The translations under genes were made by a program, and so were the position numbers. From Microbacterium sp. MF43 (lineage in GTDB: Bacteria; Actinomycetota; Actinomycetes; Actinomycetales; Microbacteriaceae): a stretch of 64,000 nt of DNA. Shown piece by piece: positions 18,038 to 25,064 of the stretch; positions within the stretch are counted from its first letter, which is position 1, and the number at the start of each line of letters is the position of its first letter. The notes beneath the pieces are model-generated. The model did no database searches. It worked only from the letters and a program-made list of their open reading frames with translations, and was not told the DNA's origin. The stretch covers positions 868,001 through 932,000 of the forward strand of contig NZ_JABBDY010000001.1 in the NCBI RefSeq assembly GCF_012847295.1, read 5' to 3'.

Positions 18038-19353
18038 GCCGCAGGCTGCGGGCCGGGATCGCGGCATCGGCGGTCGCGCTGACACTGGTCGGCGCGGCGC
18101 CTGCGGCAGCGGCTGCGAACGTTCCTGCCGCAGCGATCGCTGCGGCGACCGCGGCGCCGGACGCCCCGCAGAAGGACCCGGTGCGCGAGGCGGAGTACTG
18201 GCTCACCGAGTACGGCATCGAGGAGGCCTGGAAGACGACCCGCGGCGAGGGCGTGCGCATCGCCGTCATCGACACCGGGATCGGCAAGGGTCCCGTCGAG
18301 TTCGAGGGCGCTGTCGTGGGCGGCACCGATGTGTCCGGGGTCGGCACGCCCGACGGCCGCACGCCGGTGGGCGCCGTCGACGCGAACCACGGAAGCTGGG
18401 TCGCCTCCCTCGCAGCCGGGCGCGGGACGGGTCCGGATGCCGGGATGATCGGCGTCGCGCCGGCGGCGGAGCTGCTCTCGGTCTCGGTCGGCTTCGGGTC
18501 GGCGGCGACGACGAGCTTCACCGAGCAGATCGCCGAGGCGATCCGCTGGTCGGTCGACAACGGCGCCGACGTGATCAACATGTCGCTCACCACGAACGTG
18601 CCCGACTGGGACGAGAGCTGGGACGAAGCATTCCTGTACGCGTTCGAGAACGACGTGGTGGTGGTCGTCGCGGCCGGCAACCGGGGGAGCGGCACGACGC
18701 GCGTGGGGGCTCCGGCGACGATCCCGGGCGTCCTGACCGTCGCGGGAGTGGACCCGAACGGGAACGCCAGCGTCGAGGCATCGACCCAGGGCATCACGAT
18801 CGGCGTCTCGGCCCCCAGCGAGAACCTCGTCGGCGTCTCGGCGGACGGCAAGCTCGTGCTGTGGAACGGCACGAGCGGCGCCGCCCCGATCGTGGCCGGC
18901 ATCGCGGCGCTGGTGCGGTCGGCTCATCCCGAGCTCGACGCCGACAACGTGATCAACCGGATCATCCAGACCGCGCGCCCCGCCGCCGGTGCGCAGTCCG
19001 TTCCCGATCCGCTGTACGGATACGGACTGGTGGATGCCGCCGCCGCCGTCACCGCCGCTGTTCCGGCGGTCACGGCGAACCCGATGGGCAGCCTCGAAGA
19101 GTGGATCCGCCTGTACCGGCGTGCGCAGAGCGATCCGGTTCCGTCGCGCCCCGCGGAGCCGGTGGAGGTCCCGCCGCTGCCGCCGGCCGAGACATTCCAG
19201 CGCGCGAACTCTCCGCTCCTGCCTTCCCGAGACACCGTCCTGTACGGGACGCTGCCGCTCTCGGTGGTCACGGCGACGGCTATACTGGTGGCGCTCGGCG
19301 TCACCGCAGCTGTCCGACGCATCCGATTGGCGTCCCGCGCGCCGAGCCGCTGA
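18034..19353 (+). CDS. Mycosin-like secreted S8 serine protease with C-terminal anchor
   Basis: The 439-residue protein is a subtilisin-family protease. It has an N-terminal signal peptide (basic MSRRLRAG, hydrophobic core, AAPAAAAA cleavage region near 28). The catalytic triad is Asp80 in IAVIDTGIG, His119 in NHGSW and Ser281 in GTSGAAP, with oxyanion Asn216 in AAGNRG. A Pro-rich linker leads to a C-terminal membrane helix (about 405-430) and a short basic tail, the layout of type VII secretion mycosins. No other secretion-system gene is near. The ATG overlaps the DUF501 stop, which fixes the start. Confidence 0.85.
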   Translation: MSRRLRAGIAASAVALTLVGAAPAAAAANVPAAAIAAATAAPDAPQKDPVREAEYWLTEYGIEEAWKTTRGEGVRIAVIDTGIGKGPVEFEGAVVGGTDVSGVGTPDGRTPVGAVDANHGSWVASLAAGRGTGPDAGMIGVAPAAELLSVSVGFGSAATTSFTEQIAEAIRWSVDNGADVINMSLTTNVPDWDESWDEAFLYAFENDVVVVVAAGNRGSGTTRVGAPATIPGVLTVAGVDPNGNASVEASTQGITIGVSAPSENLVGVSADGKLVLWNGTSGAAPIVAGIAALVRSAHPELDADNVINRIIQTARPAAGAQSVPDPLYGYGLVDAAAAVTAAVPAVTANPMGSLEEWIRLYRRAQSDPVPSRPAEPVEVPPLPPAETFQRANSPLLPSRDTVLYGTLPLSVVTATAILVALGVTAAVRRIRLASRAPSR

Positions 19354-19374
19354 CACAGGAGGAGCCTCCAAACC

Positions 19375-20829
19375 GTGACCAACACCGTGCCCAAGATCCT
19401 CATCGTCGGTGGCGGATACGCAGGCTTCTACACGGCCTGGAAACTCGAGAAGCACCTGCGCAAGGGCGAGGCCGACGTCACCATCGTCGACCCCCTGCCG
19501 TACATGACGTACCAACCGTTCCTCCCCGAGGTCGCCGCCGGCTCGATCGAGGCCCGTCATTCCGTGGTCGCGCTGCGCCGCCACCTCAAGCGCACGCACG
19601 TCGTGGCCGCGAAGGTCACCGGCATCAATCACGCGAACAAGGTCGCGACGATCACCCCCATCGCGGGTGAGCCCTACGAGTTCGAGTACGACCAGATCGT
19701 CGTGACCGCCGGTGCCGTCTCGCGCACCTTCCCGATCCCCGGCATCGCCGACAACGCGATCGGCCTCAAGACGATCGAAGAGGCCGTCGCCATCCGCGAT
19801 CGCCTGATGTCGAACTTCGACAAGGCGTCGACCCTGCCTCCCGGGCCCGAGCGCGACCGCCTCCTCACGGTCGTGGTCGTCGGGGGCGGCTTCGCGGGCA
19901 TCGAGGTCTTCGCCGAGCTCCGCTCGCTGGCCTCCTCGCTCGTGAAGAGCTATCCGCAGCTCACGTTCGACGACACCCACTTCCACCTCATCGAGGCGAT
20001 GGGCCGCATCATGCCCGAGGTCTCGCTCAAGACGAGCGAGTGGGTGCTCAAGAACCTCGCCCACCGCGGCGCGTCCGTGCACCTCGACACGCAGGTCACC
20101 GGTGCGGTCGACGGCAACATCGAGCTCTCGACGGGCGAGACCATCCCGAGCGACCTCATCATCTGGACCGCCGGTGTCATGGCCAACCCGACCGTCGTGC
20201 GCGGCGGCGACCTGCCCGTCGAGGAGCGCGGCCGCATCCGCACGCGCGCCGACCTGCGCGTGGGCTCCGACGATGAGATCGTCGAGGGCGCCTGGGCTGC
20301 GGGCGACGTCTCGGCGGTTCCCGACCTCACCGGCGGCGGTGTCGGCGGCTACTGCGTGCCCAACGCGCAGCACGCGGTGCGTCAGGCGAAGCTGCTCGCC
20401 AAGAACCTGGTCGCGGTGCTGCGCGGCGAGGTGCCGCGCGAGTACTACCACAAGAACCTCGGCGCGGTCGCGGGCCTCGGCCTGTGGGTCGGCGTCTTCC
20501 AGTCCGGAAAGCTCGCCCTCAAGGGACCGATCGCGTGGCTCGCCCACCGCGGCTACCACGGCCTGGCCATGCCGTCGTGGGAGCGCAAGTGGCGCGTGCT
20601 GTGGGGCTGGTGGAACAACTTCTGGCTCGGTCGCGACATGGTCAACCTGTCGACCGTGCAGAACCCGCGCTACGTGTTCGAGGAGTTCGCTGCGCGCCCG
20701 CGCCCCGTGGCGCCCGCGATCACCCCGCCGGCTGAGCCGCGCGAGCAGGGCAAGATCGCCGATCAGCCCGAGAAGGTCGAGGCCGACAAGGCCGCGGCCA
20801 AGAAGGCCACCGCGAACGCCGGTCGCTGA
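19375..20829 (+). CDS. ndh: Type II NADH:quinone dehydrogenase (FAD flavoprotein)
   Basis: The 484-residue enzyme passes electrons from NADH to the quinone pool without pumping protons. Two dinucleotide-binding folds are clear: ILIVGGGYAGFYTAWKLE for FAD at the N-terminus and TVVVVGGGFAGIEVFAEL for NADH near residue 165. AWAAGDVSAVPD is the second FAD motif. The amphipathic C-terminal region (GYHGLAMPSWERKWRVL) should attach it to the membrane, and a Lys/Ala-rich tail follows. GTG 19375 has a very strong ribosome site, AGGAGGAG, at 19357-19364. A tRNA gene follows at 20861. Confidence 0.93.
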   Translation: MTNTVPKILIVGGGYAGFYTAWKLEKHLRKGEADVTIVDPLPYMTYQPFLPEVAAGSIEARHSVVALRRHLKRTHVVAAKVTGINHANKVATITPIAGEPYEFEYDQIVVTAGAVSRTFPIPGIADNAIGLKTIEEAVAIRDRLMSNFDKASTLPPGPERDRLLTVVVVGGGFAGIEVFAELRSLASSLVKSYPQLTFDDTHFHLIEAMGRIMPEVSLKTSEWVLKNLAHRGASVHLDTQVTGAVDGNIELSTGETIPSDLIIWTAGVMANPTVVRGGDLPVEERGRIRTRADLRVGSDDEIVEGAWAAGDVSAVPDLTGGGVGGYCVPNAQHAVRQAKLLAKNLVAVLRGEVPREYYHKNLGAVAGLGLWVGVFQSGKLALKGPIAWLAHRGYHGLAMPSWERKWRVLWGWWNNFWLGRDMVNLSTVQNPRYVFEEFAARPRPVAPAITPPAEPREQGKIADQPEKVEADKAAAKKATANAGR

Positions 20830-20860
20830 CCGCTAACGTGGAGGCGTTCGCTGCGGCGGC

Positions 20861-20934
20861 GCCCCCGTAGCCCAATCGGCAGAGGCAGGCGACTTAAAAT
20901 CGCTTCAGTCTGGGTTCGAGTCCCAGCGGGGGTA
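20861..20934 (+). tRNA. Atypical tRNA, anticodon UAA (Leu-like), short variable loop
   Basis: A full cloverleaf can be drawn. Acceptor GCCCCCG pairs with CGGGGGT (first pair G-U). The D arm has a 3-bp stem GCC/GGC around an 11-nt loop. Anticodon stem GGCGA/TCGCT encloses loop CTTAAAA (anticodon UAA, codon UUA). The variable loop has only five bases (TCAGT). T arm CTGGG/CCCAG encloses TTCGAGT, and the discriminator is A. The D-arm shape and anticodon loop are those of tRNA-Leu(UAA), but the long leucine variable arm is missing. CCA is not encoded. TAACGT at 20834-20839 is a possible -10 box. The next gene starts two bases downstream. Confidence 0.75.
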
Positions 20935-20935
20935 C

Positions 20936-21814
20936 GTGTTCGAGGCGCTCGTCGACGACCCCGGTGTCGGACTGCGATGGTCGGCGTGCGCGGTGGACGC
21001 GGCATCCGGTCACGTGCTCGCCTCCCGTGAGCCGGACCGCGTGCTGGCCACGGCGAGCGTGGGCAAGGTGCTTCTGCTCGTCGAGCTCGCGCGCCGCTTC
21101 GCCGACGGTCGGCTCGCTCGTCACGCCCCCATGGAGCGCGGGACCGAAACGGTCGCCGACTCCGGGCTGTGGCAGGTGATGGATGCCTCGTCCCTCACTG
21201 CCGCCGACGCCGCACTTCTCGTCGGAGCGGTGAGCGACAACCTCGCCACCAACGTGCTTCTGGACGCCGTCGGGCTCCACGCCGTCGACCGCACCGGGGC
21301 GGAAATCGGGCTGGCGCACACCGCCCTCCTCGACCGGGTGCGCGACGTGCGGGGCCCGGATCATCCTCCCGTCCTCTCCCGGGGAAGTGCCGTCGAGCTC
21401 GCGTCGCTCGTCGCGAGGCTCGACCGCGGCGAGGTCTTCGGTCCCGCCGTGAGCTCCGAGGTCGTGGGCTGGCTGTCGCTGGGAACCGACCTGTCGATGG
21501 CCGCGGCGGCCTTCGGACTTGATCCGCTCGCGCACCGCGCCCCGGACCGCGGTCTTCGCCTGTGGAACAAGACCGGGACCGATGCGGGGGTGCGCGCCGA
21601 TGTCGGCGTCGTGCGGTCCGGCGGCACCGCGATCGCGTACGCCGTGCTCGCCCAGTGGGAGCCGGATGCCCGCGACGTCGCGCGCGATGGAGTGCTCGCC
21701 GCGATGGGGGCGGCGGGCCGCGGCATCCGGTCCGTCCTCGCCGCCGCCGGTGAAGCCGAGATCCGGCACGACACCTCCCGCGCCGCGTCGGGGCCCGCCG
21801 GCCCCGGGCTCTAG
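20936..21814 (+). CDS. Class A beta-lactamase-fold serine hydrolase
   Basis: The 292-residue protein has the three active-site elements of class A beta-lactamase/DD-peptidase folds in order: Ser41-Val-Gly-Lys44 (SxxK), Ser100-Asp-Asn102 (SDN) and Lys212-Thr-Gly214 (KTG). I see no clear ExxLN omega-loop glutamate, and there is no signal peptide, so it is probably cytoplasmic; antibiotic resistance is doubtful. The GTG at 20936 lies one base beyond the tRNA discriminator, with no room for a ribosome site. Its TAG stop forms part of the TAGGCT box of the next promoter at 21812-21817. Confidence 0.8.
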   Translation: MFEALVDDPGVGLRWSACAVDAASGHVLASREPDRVLATASVGKVLLLVELARRFADGRLARHAPMERGTETVADSGLWQVMDASSLTAADAALLVGAVSDNLATNVLLDAVGLHAVDRTGAEIGLAHTALLDRVRDVRGPDHPPVLSRGSAVELASLVARLDRGEVFGPAVSSEVVGWLSLGTDLSMAAAAFGLDPLAHRAPDRGLRLWNKTGTDAGVRADVGVVRSGGTAIAYAVLAQWEPDARDVARDGVLAAMGAAGRGIRSVLAAAGEAEIRHDTSRAASGPAGPGL

Positions 21815-21817
21815 GCT
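21812..21817 (+). promoter_or_regulatory. -10 box overlapping the hydrolase stop codon
   Basis: TAGGCT at 21812-21817 lies seven bases before ATG 21825 and begins with the TAG stop codon of the upstream hydrolase. By the pattern seen in this window it should drive a leaderless mRNA whose first frame is the nine-codon ORF at 21825-21854, followed by the deaminase gene. Confidence 0.5.
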
Positions 21818-21824
21818 GATGCTC

Positions 21825-21854
21825 ATGCGCGCGCACCCGAGGCGGGTCGGATGA
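21825..21854 (+). CDS. Nine-codon upstream ORF coupled to the deaminase
   Basis: ATG at 21825 opens a frame encoding MRAHPRRVG and ends at TGA 21852-21854, which overlaps the deaminase ATG at 21851 as ATGA. Three arginines and two prolines in nine residues could slow ribosomes. With TAGGCT seven bases upstream, the frame would be leaderless, and termination-reinitiation could start the deaminase, which lacks a good ribosome site of its own. It may be a leader peptide or only a device to load ribosomes; no protein function is implied. Confidence 0.4.
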   Translation: MRAHPRRVG

Positions 21855-23080
21855 GCCTCGACCTGCTGTCCTCCTCCACGACGACGGAGCCGTGGAAGGA
21901 CCCTGCGGGCTATTGGGCTGCCACGACCTCCGCCGTGTCGCACCTCTCCGGACCGGTCGCGACGCTCTCGCTCCCGGCGCTCCGCTACAACGCCCTCGAC
22001 ATGCTCGTCCGCGCCGGGGGGGTCCCCATCCGCGTGGCGAGCAAGTCGGTGAGGGTGCGCGAGGCGATCGACGCGACGCTCGCGATGGCGGGGTACCGCG
22101 GCATCCTGGCGTTCACGCTTCCCGAGGCGCTGTGGCTGGCCGAGACGCACGACGATGTCGTGCTCGGCTATCCGACAGCCGACCGAGCCGCCCTCGCCGC
22201 CCTCGTGGCCGACGAGCGCGCCGCCGCGCGGGTCACGCTCATGGTGGACGATGTCGCCCAGCTCGACCTCGTCGATGCCGTGTCCGCGCCCGGTTCGCGC
22301 CCCGAACTGCGGGTCGCGATCGACGCGGACGCGTCGTGGCGCACGCCCGGGCTCGGCCACATCGGCGTCCACCGGTCACCGGTGCACGAGCCCGGCGACG
22401 TGGCGACGCTCGGCCGGGCGATCGCGGCGCGCGCGGGCTTCCGGCTCGTCGGGCTGATGATGTACGAGGCCCAGATCGCGGGTCAGGGCGACGCCACCGG
22501 ATCGGGGGACGGCGTGATCCGGTGGATGCAGCGGCGATCCTCACAGGAGCTGCTCGAGCGCCGCGCCGCGATCGTCGCGGCGCTTCGCGAGGTCGCGTCG
22601 CTCGAGTTCGTCAACGGGGGCGGCACCGGGTCGCTCGAGTACACCGCCTCCGATCAGTCCGTCACCGAACTGACGGCGGGAAGCGGACTGTTCGCGGGGC
22701 ACCTGTTCGACGGATACCGCGCCTTCGACCCCGCGCCCGCCGCCGCCTTCTCGCTGGAGGTCGTCCGCAAGCCCGCTGCCGACATCGCCACGGTCCTCGG
22801 CGGCGGATGGATCGCATCCGGCCCCGCCGCCGCATCGCGGCAGCCGCTGCCGGTCTGGCCGGCGGGCCTGCGAACACTGTCCCGGGAGGGCGCGGGCGAG
22901 GTGCAGACCCCGCTCAAGGGCGAGGCCGCGCGGGCCCTGCGGGTCGGCGATCGGGTCTGGTTCCGGCATTCGAAGAGCGGCGAGCTCGCCGAGCGCGTCG
23001 ATCGGTATCACGTCGTGGACGGGGACCGCCTCATCGGCGAGGTGCCCACGTACCGCGGCGAGGGAAAGGCGTTCCTGTGA
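21851..23080 (+). CDS. PLP-dependent D-amino-acid deaminase/aldolase (alanine racemase fold)
   Basis: The 409-residue protein resembles the type III PLP enzymes related to D-threonine aldolase and D-serine dehydratase. An alanine-racemase-like barrel opens with ATLSLPALRYNALDML and the probable PLP lysine Lys65 in IRVASKSVR. The C-terminal beta domain includes GFRLVGLMMYEAQIAG and GGGTGSLEYTAS, and near the end PLKGEAARALRVGDRVWFRH, a usual metal-binding region. Actual substrate unknown. The ATG at 21851 is coupled to a short upstream frame. Its stop overlaps the next gene (GTGA), making a two-gene operon with the lactone oxidase. Confidence 0.8.
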   Translation: MSLDLLSSSTTTEPWKDPAGYWAATTSAVSHLSGPVATLSLPALRYNALDMLVRAGGVPIRVASKSVRVREAIDATLAMAGYRGILAFTLPEALWLAETHDDVVLGYPTADRAALAALVADERAAARVTLMVDDVAQLDLVDAVSAPGSRPELRVAIDADASWRTPGLGHIGVHRSPVHEPGDVATLGRAIAARAGFRLVGLMMYEAQIAGQGDATGSGDGVIRWMQRRSSQELLERRAAIVAALREVASLEFVNGGGTGSLEYTASDQSVTELTAGSGLFAGHLFDGYRAFDPAPAAAFSLEVVRKPAADIATVLGGGWIASGPAAASRQPLPVWPAGLRTLSREGAGEVQTPLKGEAARALRVGDRVWFRHSKSGELAERVDRYHVVDGDRLIGEVPTYRGEGKAFL

Positions 23081-24390
23081 CTCGACTCGGCGGCACCTGG
23101 CAGAACTGGGGACGCTCCGAGGCCGTGCGTCCGCGGCGCGTGGAGTTACCCCGCTCCGCCGAGGCGGTACAGCGCGCCGTGGCCGCGGCCGCCCGGCAGG
23201 CCATCCCGGTCAAGCCGGTCGGCGCGGGTCACAGCTTCTCGGGGATCGCGGTCGCGCACGGTGTGCTGCTCGACCTGTCCGACCTCACCGGTCTCGTGGC
23301 GGTCGACGTCGAGCGCTCGCGCGCGACCTTCCGCGCGGGCACGCGCCTGCACCAGATCCCGACCCTCCTCGCGCCGTACGGCCTGGCGATGGAGAATCTC
23401 GGTGACATCGATCGCCAGTCGATCTCGGGTGCCATCTCGACGGGTACCCACGGGACCGGTGCGCGGTTCGGCGGGATCTCGACGCAGATCGTGGGCGCGA
23501 CGCTCGTGACCGCGTCCGGGGACCAGCTCGTCGTGGGCGAGACCGAGAACCCGCAGCTCCTGCCCGCCGTCGCTCTCGGCCTGGGCGCGCTCGGGGTGCT
23601 CGTCGATGTCACCGTGCAGTGCGTGCCGGCGTTCGTGCTGCACGCCGTCGAGCGTCCCGAGGACCTCGGGGCCGTTCTCGATGCGCTCGACGAGAGGGCG
23701 GCAGGCGCCGACCATTTCGAGTTCTACTGGTTCCCGCACACCGACCGCGCCATGACGAAGACCAACACGCGCCTGCCGGAGAGCGCGCCGAGGCATCCGC
23801 TCCCGCGTGTCGGGAAGTGGATCGACGACACGCTCGTCGGGAACGGCCTGCACCAGGTCGCATGCTCCGTGGCCCGGACCATTCCCGCGACGATCCCGTT
23901 CATCAATCGTCTGTCGGTGCGGCTGTGGGGCGATCGGGAGTTCACGGATGCCTCGAACCGCGTGTTCGCGACGTCGAGAGGCGTCCGCTTCCGCGAGATG
24001 GAGTACGCGCTTCCGGTCGAGGAGCTGCGCGCCGCATTCGATGAGCTGCGCGCGCTCATCGACGAGAGGGGGTGGCGCATCTCGTTCCCCGTCGAGGTGC
24101 GGTTCGCCGCCTCCGACGACCTGTGGCTCTCGACCGCGCACGGCCGGCAGACGGCATACATCGCGGTCCATCGCTACTGGCGCGAAGACCCCACCGAGTA
24201 CTTCGAGGCCGTGGAGGCGATCATGCTCCGCCACGGCGGGCGACCGCACTGGGGCAAGATGCACACGCTCGACGCCGCGGCCCTGCGAGAGCGCTATCCC
24301 CGATTCGACGACTTCATCGCCCTGCGCGATCGCCTCGATCCGGAGCGCCTGTTCGCAAACGCTTACCTCGAGCGTGTGCTCGGTGGGTAA
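23077..24390 (+). CDS. FAD-linked sugar-1,4-lactone oxidase (ALO-type)
   Basis: The 437-residue flavoprotein has an N-terminal PCMH-type FAD domain (PVKPVGAGHSFSGIA, then GAISTGTHGTGARFGGIS) and a C-terminal D-arabinono-1,4-lactone-oxidase domain ending in PHWGKMHTLDAAALRERYP and DRLDPERLFANAYLERVLG. Relatives oxidise aldonolactones or alditols. The FAD-linking histidine of covalent members may be in AGHSFSG, but covalent attachment is not proved. GTG 23077 overlaps the deaminase stop by four bases. Why an amino-acid deaminase and a lactone oxidase are coupled is not obvious; the same pair may serve cell-wall or vitamin-like compounds, which is only a guess. Confidence 0.85.
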   Translation: MTRLGGTWQNWGRSEAVRPRRVELPRSAEAVQRAVAAAARQAIPVKPVGAGHSFSGIAVAHGVLLDLSDLTGLVAVDVERSRATFRAGTRLHQIPTLLAPYGLAMENLGDIDRQSISGAISTGTHGTGARFGGISTQIVGATLVTASGDQLVVGETENPQLLPAVALGLGALGVLVDVTVQCVPAFVLHAVERPEDLGAVLDALDERAAGADHFEFYWFPHTDRAMTKTNTRLPESAPRHPLPRVGKWIDDTLVGNGLHQVACSVARTIPATIPFINRLSVRLWGDREFTDASNRVFATSRGVRFREMEYALPVEELRAAFDELRALIDERGWRISFPVEVRFAASDDLWLSTAHGRQTAYIAVHRYWREDPTEYFEAVEAIMLRHGGRPHWGKMHTLDAAALRERYPRFDDFIALRDRLDPERLFANAYLERVLGG

Positions 24391-24438
24391 CGGCTGAGAG
24401 TCGTCGTCACCCGCACATGCGGGCGGGGCCCCCGTCGC

Positions 24439-24444
24439 TAGGAT
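24439..24444 (+). promoter_or_regulatory. -10 box of lemA
   Basis: TAGGAT at 24439-24444 lies 27 bases before the lemA ATG, leaving a short leader that contains the ribosome site GGAG at 24461-24464. Unlike many genes here this one would have a conventional leader. Confidence 0.45.
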
Positions 24445-24471
24445 GAGGGAAACCTCGAACGGAGTCACGGC

Positions 24472-25041
24472 ATGTGGGAATGGCTGATCCCGGTGGTGAT
24501 CGTGGTGGCGCTCGTCGTCATCGCGGGCATCTACCTGTGGGCGACCTACAACTCTCTCGTGCAGCTGAACGTGCGTGTCGATGAGGCCTGGAGCGACATC
24601 ACCGTCCAGCTGAAACGCCGTGCCGACCTGCTGCCGAACCTCATCGAAGCGGTGAAAGGCTATGCCGCGCATGAGAAGGCCGTCTTCGAGAATGTGACCC
24701 GGGCCCGTGCAGAGACACTGAACGCCTCGGGCCCCGCCGATGCGGGCGTCGCCGAGGGGCACATGCAGCAGGCGCTGCGGTCGCTGTTCGCCGTGGCCGA
24801 GGCGTATCCCCAGCTGCAGGCCAGCCAGAACTTCCTGCAGCTGCAGCAGTCGATCGTCGACACCGAAGACAAGATCCAGGCGTCGCGCCGCTTCTACAAC
24901 GGCGGCGTGCGGGAACTGAACACCAAGATCAAGGTCTTCCCGAACAACCTCTTCGCGCGGAACCTGGGATTCCACGAGCGCGAGTTCTTCGAGGTCATCG
25001 ACGGCGCAGCGATCTCCGAGCCGCCCCGCGTGCAGTTCTGA
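24472..25041 (+). CDS. lemA: LemA family protein
   Basis: The 189-residue protein has one N-terminal membrane helix (about residues 5-25) and an all-alpha soluble domain. Family blocks are YNSLVQLNVRVDEAWSDI, LKRRADLLPNLIEAVKGYA, YPQLQASQNFLQLQQSI, DTEDKIQASRRFYNGGVREL and NTKIKVFPNNLFARNLGF. LemA proteins are membrane-anchored with an outward domain; their role is poorly defined. ATG 24472 follows GGAG by seven bases. It lies alone upstream of a crosslink-glycosylase-fold gene, with no obvious partner such as a TPM-domain protein. Confidence 0.93.
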   Translation: MWEWLIPVVIVVALVVIAGIYLWATYNSLVQLNVRVDEAWSDITVQLKRRADLLPNLIEAVKGYAAHEKAVFENVTRARAETLNASGPADAGVAEGHMQQALRSLFAVAEAYPQLQASQNFLQLQQSIVDTEDKIQASRRFYNGGVRELNTKIKVFPNNLFARNLGFHEREFFEVIDGAAISEPPRVQF

Positions 25042-25064
25042 CGCGGGCCGGCTGAGCCTGCGCC

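Noticed and set aside
17519-19353. Type VII secretion cluster around the mycosin-like protease
   Set aside because: No EccB-E, EsxA/B, PE/PPE or FtsK/SpoIIIE-type ATPase gene is present in the window.
20861-20934. Ochre-suppressor tRNA
   Set aside because: The anticodon is UAA, which reads the leucine codon UUA. A UAA-stop suppressor would need anticodon UUA.
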